Part shown: piece after piece, positions 1 through 8,442 of the stretch | Layout: each line of letters opens with the position of its first letter | Position numbering within the stretch: the first letter of the stretch is position 1 | Source: Chengkuizengella sediminis | Lineage (GTDB): Bacteria > Bacillota > Bacilli > Paenibacillales > KCTC-33759 | Reading direction: 5' to 3' | Length of the DNA: 64,000 nt | NCBI RefSeq assembly: GCF_010078385.1 | Contig: NZ_SIJC01000001.1 | Coordinates: 558,001-622,000 of the forward strand | Made by a program: the position numbers and the translations under genes | The notes under the pieces: model-generated | Told to the model about the DNA's origin: nothing | What the model saw: only the letters and a program-made list of their open reading frames with translations | Database searches by the model: none

Positions 1-285
1 ACTCTTTTCCTATTGCCAGAGGATGCCAAACTAACAACCTATTTTTCAGATTTTGGATTTACGAGTAAGTTTGGAAATACTTATTTATATGAGAATCTCA
101 CGAGTATATTTTATTTTACTCAAGTTCAAGAATCAAACACTAGTCAAGCCATTCATCAAATTGAAGAGCATAAGTTAGCTGAGTATAGCTTAGATATGGT
201 CACATACTATGCAGTAGAAAAACATCTAGAGGAATTAGTGGAAGGGATATCTAAAGCATATCATTGTGAAATTAAATTTATCTAA
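1..285 (+). CDS. C-terminal end of an unrecognised protein (cut by window edge)
   Basis: The frame is open from base 1 to a TAA at 283-285, so this is the 3' end of a gene that begins before the window. A TTG at 13 could start it, but there is no ribosome binding site and the frame stays open to the left, so a cut gene is more likely. The 94 visible residues are mixed and soluble, with no membrane segment and no motif I recognise. A strong hairpin follows immediately. Function unknown. Confidence 0.55.
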   Translation, partial: TLFLLPEDAKLTTYFSDFGFTSKFGNTYLYENLTSIFYFTQVQESNTSQAIHQIEEHKLAEYSLDMVTYYAVEKHLEELVEGISKAYHCEIKFI

Positions 286-286
286 C

Positions 287-328
287 TTAGTTTCAGCAAG
301 GGATAATACTCTCCCTTGCTGAAACTAA
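287..328. terminator. Hairpin terminator after the cut gene
   Basis: A perfect 17-bp inverted repeat (287-303 with 312-328) has an 8-base loop. It lies between two converging genes and lacks a long T-run on either side, so it may act in both directions or only weakly. Confidence 0.6.
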
Positions 329-353
329 TTATTCGTTAGAGATCTAAAATCTG

Positions 354-644
354 TTACATCTTTTCCTCTAAGGAGATTAATAATTTCTTTAGTTCTTTTT
401 TCATATGAACCAATTGCTCAACACTTGAAATATCATTTGCTTTTGAAATTCTTTTTTCAAATTGATCTATCGTATTTTTAATGGGAGATTTTCGTTGATA
501 TAAAACTTGCTTTATCATTAAATCCATATCGTAATTAGATCTTGACTTATCTTGCTGATGTCTGGTTCTATTCAGATTCTTCTGAATATCCTCCAAATGT
601 TTCAAAGTTACTCTTTTCATTCTCTCCATAGTTTTGAAACTCAT
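354..644 (-). CDS. Small basic helical protein of unknown function
   Basis: It encodes 96 residues rich in Lys, Arg, Gln and Glu with no membrane segment. Heptad-like leucine spacing suggests an all-helical, partly coiled-coil protein. A GGGGCGG stretch lies about 10 bases before the ATG at 644; an internal ATG (residue 6) is an alternative start. It converges with the cut gene at the left edge and lies downstream of the PIN/PhoH gene on the same strand. I do not recognise the family and assign no function. Confidence 0.5.
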   Translation of the reverse strand: MSFKTMERMKRVTLKHLEDIQKNLNRTRHQQDKSRSNYDMDLMIKQVLYQRKSPIKNTIDQFEKRISKANDISSVEQLVHMKKELKKLLISLEEKM

Positions 645-734
645 ATCATATACCGCCCCAAAATTTCATTATTTCAATATCATATGAAGTTAGAGCAATC
701 TTGGAATCAAACTTAATCGAAAAATTGTAAGAAA

Positions 735-2063
735 TCATAATAAATCTGTTGCTAGCTGAGCCAAATGAGACCTTTCCCCTTTTTTTAGGGTAATATGACC
801 ACTAACCATTTCATTTTTAAATCTTTCAACTACATGTGTTAAACCATTACTAGAAGCATCTAAATATGGATGATCAATCTGTTCAGGATCACCCATAAGA
901 ACAATTTTACTACCTTCACCTACACGTGATAAAATGGTCTTCACTTCGTGTTTGGATAAATTTTGAGCTTCATCTATAATGATAAACTGATTCGGAATAG
1001 AACGTCCTCTTATATAGGTTAATGCCTCAACTTGAATACTACCTAATCCAGCTAATATTTTATCTAAATCACCTGATTTTTTTGTATTAAATAGAAATTC
1101 AAGATTATCATATATAGGTTGCATCCAAGGTCGTAATTTTTCTTCTTTTTCACCCGGGAGATATCCTAAATCCTTACCCATAGGTACGACAGGTCTTGCA
1201 ATAAGCAATTTTTTATATTTATTTTCATCCTCTACTTTCAATAAACCAGAAGCAAGCGCCAGTAAAGTTTTACCAGTACCCGCTCTTCCAGTAATCGTTA
1301 CTAGCGGGATATCATCGTTTAATAATAACTCTAGAACCATTCTTTGTTGTACGTTTCTTGCAGCAATCCCCCAAATCGGATCATTACTCAAATATAAAGC
1401 ATCCAACTTTTTGATTTGCTCATCCACTTTTAAAAGAGCTGATTTCGAAGTTCCTAACTCATCTTTCAAAATAACAAATTCATGTGGATTTAAGTTATGT
1501 TTGAATTTTAAATGATCAATCGTTATATTTCTGAAAGTATAAAACTCATCAATAATTGAAGGATGTATATTCAACGTATTATACCCAGTATAATCGGTTG
1601 TTTTTTCAACTCGATCAGATAGATAATCCTCTGCTTTTATTCCCAAAACATCTGCTTTTATTCTTACAAGAGTATCTTTGCTGACTAATACTACAGATTT
1701 AGGGTGTGATTTTTCTTCCTCCTCTAATTTGTAATTTAATGCTACAGCCAATATACGATTATCATTAGTAATTTCTGCAAATATATTTTTCATTTTTAAA
1801 AAACTAAGATGATTAAGTTCAACTTTTAGTCGACCACCATTTTCCAACGAAATTCCTTCTTGAAGTTTCCCTTTTTCTCGAAATCCATCTAATAATCTCG
1901 ATACATATCTTGCATTCCTTCCAATTTCATCAGCATTTCTTTTCTTTGAATCGATTTCCTCCAATACGATAGCCGGAACAATTACATCATGTTCTAAAAA
2001 GCTAAAAAGTGCGTTCGGATCATGTAAAAGAACATTCGTATCTAACACATATATCTTTTTCAT
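735..2063 (-). CDS. ylaK: PIN domain plus PhoH-type ATPase
   Basis: This 442-residue protein joins an N-terminal PIN nuclease domain (acidic D8 in VLDTNVLLHDP) to a C-terminal PhoH ATPase. Walker A is GRAGTGKT near residue 260 and Walker B is IIIDEAQN. Length and layout match Bacillus YlaK. PIN-PhoH proteins are thought to couple NTP-driven RNA unwinding to RNA cleavage; that role is known for related families and inferred here. A divergent ylaJ-type gene lies upstream, as in Bacillus. The ATG at 2063 is preceded by GGAGGAGATT. A second PhoH gene without PIN is at 29699-30676. Confidence 0.9.
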   Translation of the reverse strand: MKKIYVLDTNVLLHDPNALFSFLEHDVIVPAIVLEEIDSKKRNADEIGRNARYVSRLLDGFREKGKLQEGISLENGGRLKVELNHLSFLKMKNIFAEITNDNRILAVALNYKLEEEEKSHPKSVVLVSKDTLVRIKADVLGIKAEDYLSDRVEKTTDYTGYNTLNIHPSIIDEFYTFRNITIDHLKFKHNLNPHEFVILKDELGTSKSALLKVDEQIKKLDALYLSNDPIWGIAARNVQQRMVLELLLNDDIPLVTITGRAGTGKTLLALASGLLKVEDENKYKKLLIARPVVPMGKDLGYLPGEKEEKLRPWMQPIYDNLEFLFNTKKSGDLDKILAGLGSIQVEALTYIRGRSIPNQFIIIDEAQNLSKHEVKTILSRVGEGSKIVLMGDPEQIDHPYLDASSNGLTHVVERFKNEMVSGHITLKKGERSHLAQLATDLL

Positions 2064-2217
2064 TAAAATCTCCTCCGCTAAATGAGTTCAAAGTAGGAAA
2101 TACATAGATAACAATCTAGAGGACAAACTAAAATAAAATACACGCATTTAAAATTTCTTTTACTTGCTAAGGTCGCATTACAAGTAAAATGGAAATTAAC
2201 TGAAGGGGAGAAAAGCA

Positions 2218-2760
2218 ATGAGAATGTTAATTTTATTTATGAGTTTGTTGTGTATACTCTTCGGATGTAATCAACAATCTGAAAATTACACTGATAAACA
2301 AACTGTCAAAGAACTTCAAACTTCATCAGAAAATAAAAATATGAATCAAGCAGAGGTGACAAAAAGGTTAGAAACACTAACCCTTTCTATACCAGAAGTG
2401 AATGCAGCAAATATTGTAGTAATTGGAAATACAGCACTAGTAGGTATCGATATTGATGGAACTTTAGAAAGGTCAAAAGTTGGAAGTGTAAAATATTCTG
2501 TTGCAGAAGCTTTAAGTAAAGATCCTTACGGTGCAAATGCAGTAATTACAGCTGACATGGATTTAAATGTACGAATTAAAGAAATCAGAAACGATATCAT
2601 GAAAGGTAAACCAATTTCTGGTTTCGCTGAAGAATTAGCTGATATTGTAGGTCGAGTCATTCCACAGTTTCCACAGAATGCAATACAAAACCAGCAAAAT
2701 AAGCAAATAAACAAGCCAAAAAATGAAGCAGATAAAAATCAACTTAACACCCATCAATAA
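2218..2760 (+). CDS. ylaJ: YhcN/YlaJ-family sporulation lipoprotein
   Basis: It encodes a 180-residue secreted lipoprotein. The signal peptide (residues 1-16) ends in the lipobox LFGC with the lipidated cysteine at position 17. The body (about 50-140) has the YhcN/YlaJ pattern (VNAANIVVIGNTALVGID), a fold found in germination and spore-cortex lipoproteins. The tail is rich in Asn, Gln and Lys. It is divergent from ylaK, as in Bacillus. The ATG at 2218 follows AAGGGGAG at good spacing. Expression in the forespore and a place on the inner spore membrane are inferred from the family. Confidence 0.85.
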   Translation: MRMLILFMSLLCILFGCNQQSENYTDKQTVKELQTSSENKNMNQAEVTKRLETLTLSIPEVNAANIVVIGNTALVGIDIDGTLERSKVGSVKYSVAEALSKDPYGANAVITADMDLNVRIKEIRNDIMKGKPISGFAEELADIVGRVIPQFPQNAIQNQQNKQINKPKNEADKNQLNTHQ

Positions 2761-2890
2761 AAGATGATCAACCTAATATTAGACATATATGTAGTAAGTT
2801 CACTTAATAATACTGAAATATCCTGCAAAAAGTGAAGAAATGCTTTGTAGCATATTCTTGTAGAATATACTTGTTACCTTTACGTAATAA

Positions 2891-2923
2891 AAACGGAGAT
2901 TGGTTAGATCCCAATCTCCGTTT
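2891..2923. terminator. Bidirectional terminator between ylaJ and the PPOX gene
   Basis: A 13-bp perfect stem (2891-2903 with 2911-2923) has a 7-base loop. On the minus strand it is followed by TTTTTATTA, so it mainly ends the converging minus-strand gene; ylaJ reads into it from the other side. Confidence 0.8.
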
Positions 2924-2925
2924 AC

Positions 2926-3378
2926 TCAGCACTTTTTAATTGCTTCAAAAACCTGATTATCCAGCTTCTCTGCTGCCCTTTTGTCGTAGGTTTTTTCATA
3001 TTCAGGTTCTGTAGAAATGCGCGCTCCGTAAAACATCACATCTCTTACACTTTTTATTTTTATCTCTATACAAGCTAATTTGAATGGCACTTCTTCCATT
3101 GCTTCAGTTAAAAGCTCAGCTGATCCAGCAATTTCATATACCGTTGCTGAAGCGAAAGTTGTTAAAGACACAAGCTTATTATTTTTTAGGTTATTAACAA
3201 TTCTAGAGCGTTGATCAACGGCAAATCTAACTGTTATTGAATCCACTGCGTAAATCCAAGAAATAACACTACTTGTTGGTGAACCTGACTCATCATCCAT
3301 CGTATGCAACAAAACTAATTTTTCTTTTTGGAGTTGAGAAAATATCGTTTCATTTAACTCGGTCAAAATATCTGTCAC
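2926..3378 (-). CDS. Pyridoxamine 5'-phosphate oxidase-like flavin-binding protein
   Basis: It encodes 150 residues with the split-barrel pattern of the PPOX family: LVLLHTMDDESGSPTSSVIS near the N-terminus (the strand that binds flavin), then VRFAVDQRSRIVNNLKNN (the strand and helix that contact phosphate) and VYEIAGSAELL. It is much shorter than true PdxH (about 210), so PLP synthesis is not implied. It resembles Bacillus YlaL by position in the yla cluster, which I infer rather than see. No membrane segment or signal peptide. GAGGGTTGA precedes the ATG. Confidence 0.75.
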   Translation of the reverse strand: MTDILTELNETIFSQLQKEKLVLLHTMDDESGSPTSSVISWIYAVDSITVRFAVDQRSRIVNNLKNNKLVSLTTFASATVYEIAGSAELLTEAMEEVPFKLACIEIKIKSVRDVMFYGARISTEPEYEKTYDKRAAEKLDNQVFEAIKKC

Positions 3379-3452
3379 TATTCAACCCTCCTATTTATGT
3401 ATCCACATCTCAGGTAAATTATAACATAGGATTTTTCATCGAACCACTTTAA

Positions 3453-3728
3453 CTAGTTATATTTGGGGTTTGAATTAATTTCGTCTAAAAGTTTATCCAC
3501 AATTTCTCGATCGAACTTTTTCGTTTTAACTTCACCTTGTTGAGTATATGTGATTTGATACATCAAATCATCATCTGACAAACACATATCAATATTTGTC
3601 AGATGGTGATCTTCTAAAAGGATGGTTTCAAAAAATTCTAATGTTTTTAATGCAGAGTTGTCGTTTGGACGTGCATTATAAACTACTTTCATTTGTAACC
3701 AGTTAAAAAAAGCATCTTGTAAATTCAT
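3453..3728 (-). CDS. Small acidic protein of unknown function
   Basis: It encodes 91 residues, with an N-terminal amphipathic segment (LQDAFFNWLQMKVV) followed by a mixed strand/helix region ending KLLDEINSN. No metal-binding or catalytic motif is visible. It is 30 bases downstream of the ylaH-like gene on the same strand, so the two are probably co-transcribed. The family is not recognised. Confidence 0.65.
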   Translation of the reverse strand: MNLQDAFFNWLQMKVVYNARPNDNSALKTLEFFETILLEDHHLTNIDMCLSDDDLMYQITYTQQGEVKTKKFDREIVDKLLDEINSNPKYN

Positions 3729-3758
3729 AATTTATATATTCCCATCTTTATATAACAT

Positions 3759-4073
3759 TTAATTTTTCTTTTTACGATCTTCGAAAAAATAACGGATGCG
3801 AACTGTGAACATGAGTGCAACTGCAATCATTAAACTAAAAATTATAGGTAAATCAACATCAATTTCAAATATTAATAAAATAAATGAAAACAGTGCAATG
3901 ATTGAATAAATAACCAAGTCTTTTAATATTGGTAACTTTTTCACTCTAAACACCTTGTTAAACACATAAATAAGGCAAATAAAAATGATAATATATTTAT
4001 ACCAATGATCTTGGATAAATGCACCCCAATCAATAGGTTGAATATCTACTGGTTCAGCTGTTAATAAAAACAT
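3759..4073 (-). CDS. ylaH: YlaH-like small membrane protein
   Basis: A 104-residue protein with three predicted membrane segments (about 28-45, 55-72 and 76-93), then a basic end RYFFEDRKKKN. It lies 34 bases downstream of typA, the ylaG-ylaH order known in Bacillus. Function unknown; the name rests on position, length and topology. GGAGGGG lies just before the ATG. Confidence 0.75.
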   Translation of the reverse strand: MFLLTAEPVDIQPIDWGAFIQDHWYKYIIIFICLIYVFNKVFRVKKLPILKDLVIYSIIALFSFILLIFEIDVDLPIIFSLMIAVALMFTVRIRYFFEDRKKKN

Positions 4074-4107
4074 CTAAACCCCTCCTTACTATATCAATCA
4101 TTAAACA

Positions 4108-5949
4108 TTAAGCATTAGCTTTTGCTAATTTACGATTTTTTTCACTGCGTTCACGTTCACTTTTATTTAAGATCTTTTTGCGTAAACGGATAGATTCTGG
4201 TGTGATTTCACAATATTCATCTTCATTCAAATATTCTAATGCTTCCTCTAATGAAAAAATACGAGGAGTTTTCATTTTTACTGTTTCTTCTTTATTCGCA
4301 GTTCGAATATTATTTAGTGCTTTTTCTTTACAAATATTCACAACAATATCATTATCTCTTGTATGTTCTCCAACAATCATACCTTCATATATTTCTGTAC
4401 CAGGTTTTAAGAATAACGTTCCACGATCCTCTACATTCAAGATACCATATAATTTACTTATTCCGGTTTCTGTAGATACCAGTACACCTTTTTGTCTCCC
4501 ACCAACACCTTGACCAGCATATGGTGCATAACGTTCAAAGGAGTGATTCATTATTCCATATCCACGAGTCATAGTTAAAAATTCTGTTCCATATCCAATT
4601 AACCCTCTTGCTGGAATCATAAATTCAAGTCTTACTTGACCATTTCCATTGTTGATCATATTCTGCATTTCTGCTTTACGTGTTCCCAAACTTTCCATTA
4701 CAGCACCCATGCTTTCCTCTGGTACGTCAATTAAAAGATGTTCCATTGGTTCACATTTTACACCATCAATTTCTTTAATGATGACTTCAGGTTTAGAAAC
4801 CTGCAGTTCAAAACCTTCTCTACGCATATTTTCAATCAGAATTCCTAAGTGAAGTTCTCCTCTTCCTGATACAATGAAAGCATCTGGACTATCTGTATCT
4901 TCTACTTTTAAACTAACATCAGTTTCAATTTCTTTATACAGTCGTTCACGAAGTTTACTTGACGTAACATATTTTCCTTCTTTACCTGCAAAAGGACTGT
5001 TATTAACTAAAAATGTCATTTGAAGTGTTGGTTCATCAATTTTAAGCACAGGAAGGGCTTCAGGATTAGTAGGGTCTGCAATTGTTTCACCAATGTTGAT
5101 ATCTTTAATACCTGCGATAGCAATAATATCGCCTGCTCCAGCTTCTTGGATTTCAACTCTTTTTAATCCTTGAAAACCAAACAATTTTTCAATACGTGCT
5201 TGTTTGTGTTTTCCTTCTCTATTGATGACGGTCACAACCTGACCTTGTGAAATCTTACCACGATTTACACGCCCAACACCAATTCTACCTAAATATTCAT
5301 TATAATCCATCAAAGTAACTAGAAATTGTAATGGTTCTTTTACACTTTCTTTAGGAGATGGAATATGTTCTGTAATCGTTTCAAACATGGAGAACATATT
5401 GTCTTCTTGTTTATCTGCATCTAAGCTTGAGGTTCCTTGTAATGCTGAAGCATAAACAACAGGAAAATCTAACTGTTCATCTGATGCTTCTAACTCAATA
5501 AACAACTCTAAAACTTCGTCAATCACTTCTGCAGGACGAGCATTAGGACGGTCAATTTTATTTAAAACGACGATAGGTGTTAAGTTTTGTTCCAAAGCTT
5601 TTTTGAGTACAAATTTAGTCTGCGGCATACATCCTTCAAAAGCATCTACAACTAATAATACACCATCAACCATTTTCATAATTCGTTCTACTTCACCACC
5701 AAAGTCAGAGTGACCTGGTGTATCTACGATGTTGATTAAATAATCTTTATATTCAATTGCTGTATTTTTTGCAAGAATTGTAATTCCACGTTCTCTTTCC
5801 AAGTCATTAGAATCCATCATTCTATCCTGAATTGCTTCGTTATCACGAAATACACCTGACTGTTGTAATAATTTATCCACTAATGTCGTTTTCCCGTGAT
5901 CAACGTGAGCAATAATTGCAATATTTCTGATCATTTCTCTGTTAAACAT
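4108..5949 (-). CDS. typA: TypA/BipA ribosome-associated translational GTPase
   Basis: This 613-residue protein is an EF-G-like GTPase that binds the 70S ribosome and helps growth under stress and low temperature. Motifs are G1 AHVDHGKTT (residues 14-22), switch II DTPGHSDFGGEVER and G4 NKIDR, followed by the EF-G-like middle domains and the TypA-specific C-terminal domain. I chose the ATG at 5949 because GGAGGG lies 10 bases before it. The frame stays open upstream to 6039, but that stretch runs through the terminator of the next gene and looks non-coding. ylaH follows. Confidence 0.95.
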   Translation of the reverse strand: MFNREMIRNIAIIAHVDHGKTTLVDKLLQQSGVFRDNEAIQDRMMDSNDLERERGITILAKNTAIEYKDYLINIVDTPGHSDFGGEVERIMKMVDGVLLVVDAFEGCMPQTKFVLKKALEQNLTPIVVLNKIDRPNARPAEVIDEVLELFIELEASDEQLDFPVVYASALQGTSSLDADKQEDNMFSMFETITEHIPSPKESVKEPLQFLVTLMDYNEYLGRIGVGRVNRGKISQGQVVTVINREGKHKQARIEKLFGFQGLKRVEIQEAGAGDIIAIAGIKDINIGETIADPTNPEALPVLKIDEPTLQMTFLVNNSPFAGKEGKYVTSSKLRERLYKEIETDVSLKVEDTDSPDAFIVSGRGELHLGILIENMRREGFELQVSKPEVIIKEIDGVKCEPMEHLLIDVPEESMGAVMESLGTRKAEMQNMINNGNGQVRLEFMIPARGLIGYGTEFLTMTRGYGIMNHSFERYAPYAGQGVGGRQKGVLVSTETGISKLYGILNVEDRGTLFLKPGTEIYEGMIVGEHTRDNDIVVNICKEKALNNIRTANKEETVKMKTPRIFSLEEALEYLNEDEYCEITPESIRLRKKILNKSERERSEKNRKLAKANA

Positions 5950-6026
5950 GTTTGTTTTTTCCCTCCACTGTATAATAACAATCTGTATGAGTTCAACATA
6001 AAAATTGTTTATTTTTTTCATAAAAT

Positions 6027-6051
6027 AAGCGTCGGACATACTCCGACGCTT
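6027..6051 (-). terminator. Terminator of the LiaI/LiaF-like membrane gene
   Basis: A 10-bp GC-rich stem (6027-6036 with 6042-6051) has a 5-base loop. On the minus strand it is followed by ATTTTATGAAAAAAAT. It separates the membrane gene at 6104-6577 from typA. Confidence 0.8.
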
Positions 6052-6103
6052 TAAGCTAAATACATTATATTATGTGAAACAATAAAAAGCAATGTTTTTA
6101 AAA

Positions 6104-6577
6104 TCATCTTCTGCCAAAAATCAACCATATTCCAAAGAGAATTAAAATACCTGCTATAAAGTAAATACCAATCGAATACAATAGTGAAAATGACATGAAC
6201 ACAATTGAAATGATTGTTAAAACAATCCCCGCTGTAAGTACATCTTTTGGATTTTGTCTGTTAAAGAAATAAAATTCAAATAAACCAACCGCAACACCAA
6301 AAACAAAGATCGGCCATAAATACTGCAAATAATGCCAATCCGTGAAATTCAGAAATAAAAACAACAAACCGTATGTACCAAGAATACCACCTGGAATTAG
6401 AACACCGGTTGGAAAGATTCTTATGAAAAATAATACATGAAATACGATGGACACGAAGATAAATATAAACGGCCATGAGAAATCAAAAACAAAATCAAAA
6501 GTATCTAATTTGAATAAAATTAATACGATTCCTATTGCTATAATGAGTAAACCTATTGTTGCTCGATTCCTTTCCAT
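6104..6577 (-). CDS. LiaF/LiaI-type multi-pass membrane protein
   Basis: It encodes 157 residues with about five to six hydrophobic helices and almost no soluble part. The opening (GLLIIAIGIVLILFKLDTF) matches the transmembrane domain that heads LiaI/LiaF and DUF5668 proteins, which take part in cell-envelope stress signalling. The globular LiaF C-terminal domain is absent, so a direct role in LiaRS control cannot be claimed. It has its own terminator. GGAGGGAGGAA precedes the ATG. Confidence 0.65.
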   Translation of the reverse strand: MERNRATIGLLIIAIGIVLILFKLDTFDFVFDFSWPFIFIFVSIVFHVLFFIRIFPTGVLIPGGILGTYGLLFLFLNFTDWHYLQYLWPIFVFGVAVGLFEFYFFNRQNPKDVLTAGIVLTIISIVFMSFSLLYSIGIYFIAGILILFGIWLIFGRR

Positions 6578-6757
6578 TATTATATAATTCCTCCCTCCAA
6601 ATTATTTTTCCTTCTATTTTTAGCTGCTAATAATCAATAAAAGGTTGAATTATATGTCACAATACATCATTCAACACTAATTATATACCCTTACCATTGG
6701 TAAAAGTTGCATTAAACCCCTCTCTAAATATATATACGACAGCTATTTCAATAATCG

Positions 6758-6800
6758 AACAACCTTCTAATTCACTAGTAAAGTGAGTTAGAAGGTTGTT
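6758..6800 (-). terminator. Terminator after the minus-strand TerC gene
   Basis: A 19-bp stem (6758-6776 with 6782-6800, one G-U pair) has a 5-base loop and lies 17 bases beyond the stop codon. It lacks a long T-run. Confidence 0.7.
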
Positions 6801-6816
6801 AATAAGAAAATGTTTT

Positions 6817-7467
6817 CTATGTCTTCTTAGAAAAGAATAATCCTGCTAATAATACAACCGCCGTACAAAAAGCTGGGATAAACCAATGCAATGAATGGTG
6901 AGTATCTCTAAGCAGTTCAATCGCTTTTTGATCATTTAATAACATTTCACCAGCAGTGTACCCTAAAATACCCGCACCAATATAAACTAAAAAAGTATAT
7001 TTCTCAAGCAATTTCATAAAAAAAGTGCTACCCCAAACGATCAATGGAATACTCATACCAATTCCCAAAAACAATAAAATATAATCATCTTGTGCTATTG
7101 CAGCTATCGCTAACACATTATCTAAACTCATCACGAAATCTGCAACGACGATGGTCCAAATCGCTGCTCCAAGTGAAAAAACCTCCTTGACAGAATGGTC
7201 ACTGTCATTGATCAGAAGAGCGATAGCAATGTACAACAAGAGTCCTGATCCAATAGCCTGAATATATGGGATATCCAGAAGAAAAACTGCACCTACAGTT
7301 AAAGCTAATCTAAGAAAAACTGCACCCAAGGCCCCCCACCACACTGCTTTTTTTTGCTGTTGTTGTGGAAGGTTTTTACTTGCTAATGCAATGACAATTG
7401 CATTATCTCCACTTAGTACAATATTAATAACAATGATTTCTACCATAATGAATATATTTTCTACCAC
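6817..7467 (-). CDS. TerC-family integral membrane protein (likely metal exporter)
   Basis: It encodes 216 residues with about seven membrane helices. Two internally repeated TerC motifs carry the conserved acidic and Asn residues: NIVLSGDNAIVIALA (15-29) and DFVMSLDNVLAI (110-121). TerC proteins such as Bacillus YceF and YkoY export manganese and help metallate secreted proteins; that is family knowledge. Length is closest to YjbE. It is divergent from a second TerC gene at 7750; the manganese riboswitch between them faces the other gene. Both may act on manganese, an inference. Confidence 0.85.
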   Translation of the reverse strand: MVENIFIMVEIIVINIVLSGDNAIVIALASKNLPQQQQKKAVWWGALGAVFLRLALTVGAVFLLDIPYIQAIGSGLLLYIAIALLINDSDHSVKEVFSLGAAIWTIVVADFVMSLDNVLAIAAIAQDDYILLFLGIGMSIPLIVWGSTFFMKLLEKYTFLVYIGAGILGYTAGEMLLNDQKAIELLRDTHHSLHWFIPAFCTAVVLLAGLFFSKKT

Positions 7468-7547
7468 TCATTACACCACCTACTACAGTTTGTACATGTT
7501 TATTCAATAAAAAGAGATTCATGTATTAAAGTTGTCCTTTGATTTTC

Positions 7548-7577
7548 TTGACGAATAAATTAACATTCATTTATAAT
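7548..7577 (+). promoter_or_regulatory. Promoter of the manganese-riboswitch transcript
   Basis: TTGACG at 7548-7553 and TATAAT at 7572-7577 are 18 bases apart, a good match to a vegetative sigma-A promoter. Transcription would begin near 7584, just before the riboswitch. Confidence 0.7.
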
Positions 7578-7585
7578 GGTTGTAA

Positions 7586-7682
7586 TGAGTTTAGGGGAGT
7601 AGCTGTCACAACAAAGTCGTCAATTCGGGAAAAATTTTCCCCGGCTTTGTTGGCAACAATACGTTGTTAGCAAGACCTTTAC
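7586..7682 (+). ncRNA. yybP-ykoY manganese riboswitch
   Basis: The sequence carries the conserved landmarks of this class: AGGGGAGTAGC at 7593-7603, the paired region around 7613-7650, GGCAACAATACG at 7652-7663, and GCAAGACCTTTACC entering the terminator. Known members bind Mn2+ in the pocket between the two loops and switch on exporters of the TerC, MntP or P-type families. Here the 3' part overlaps a strong terminator (7673-7706), so metal binding should relieve termination and raise expression of the downstream TerC gene. Confidence 0.9.
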
Positions 7683-7706
7683 CAATACCATGGTAAGGGT
7701 CTTTTT
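7673..7706 (+). terminator. Riboswitch-controlled terminator
   Basis: A 12-bp stem (7673-7684 with 7691-7702, one G-U pair) is followed by TTTTTGTTT. Its left arm overlaps the conserved 3' end of the aptamer, the expected layout for transcriptional control by attenuation. Confidence 0.9.
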
Positions 7707-7749
7707 GTTTGACTCTTACGATGAATAAAACTGAAGGAGCGTACACGGA

Positions 7750-8442
7750 ATGGATTTTTTTACACTTGAATTTTTGTCTGCACTAATCACCATTATTTTT
7801 ATTGATTTAGTTTTAGCTGGTGACAACGCAATAGTGATTGGTTTAGCTGCAAGAAACTTACCACAAAACCAACAGAAAAAAGTAGTCATTTTAGGAACGA
7901 TAGGTGCTGTAGGTATACGTATTGTTGCAACGGTATTTGTTGTGTGGTTACTAAAGGTTCCATGGCTGTTACTCGCTGGAGGGCTGCTGTTAATATGGAT
8001 CGCTTATAAACTTTTGGTTGAAGACGGTGATCATGATGTGAATGCTGCAAAAAGTTTGTGGGCAGCAGTATGGACCATTGTTGTTGCAGATGCATCGATG
8101 GGATTTGATAATGTTATCGCTGTCGCGGGGGCAGCAGAAGGAGAATTTATTCTTGTTATCCTGGGATTAATCATTAGTGTCCCAATTATCGTATGGGGTA
8201 GTACGTTGTTTATAAAAGTCATTGATCGTTATCCTGTTATCATTTATTTCGGTTCCGGCATCTTAGCTTACACAGCAGCAAAAATGATTACAGATGAACC
8301 AAAGTTAGTACACTTTTTTGAAAACAATGCCTCTTTAAAGTGGACCCTTGTTGCTGTAATTGTTATCGGTGTAGTAGCAATAGGTAAGCTAGTTAACGTA
8401 AGCAAAGAAAAAAAGAGAGCCCAGTTAAAAGGCTCAAAATAA
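7750..8442 (+). CDS. TerC-family membrane protein under manganese riboswitch control
   Basis: It encodes 230 residues with about seven membrane helices and the two TerC motifs: IDLVLAGDNAIVIGLAARN (18-36) and DASMGFDNVIAVAG (114-127). The gene lies behind a yybP-ykoY riboswitch, so it is functionally like Bacillus ykoY (meeY), a manganese exporter, though its short length without a C-terminal domain is closer to YjbE. The ATG at 7750 follows GAAGGAGC. It converges with thiI and the two overlap by 9 bases at 8434-8442. Confidence 0.88.
   Translation: MDFFTLEFLSALITIIFIDLVLAGDNAIVIGLAARNLPQNQQKKVVILGTIGAVGIRIVATVFVVWLLKVPWLLLAGGLLLIWIAYKLLVEDGDHDVNAAKSLWAAVWTIVVADASMGFDNVIAVAGAAEGEFILVILGLIISVPIIVWGSTLFIKVIDRYPVIIYFGSGILAYTAAKMITDEPKLVHFFENNASLKWTLVAVIVIGVVAIGKLVNVSKEKKRAQLKGSK

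Noticed and set aside
5950-6039. N-terminal extension of TypA to an upstream ATG
   Set aside because: It runs across a terminator hairpin (6027-6051), lacks a binding site and would add 30 residues absent from the family; the ATG at 5949 has GGAGGG.
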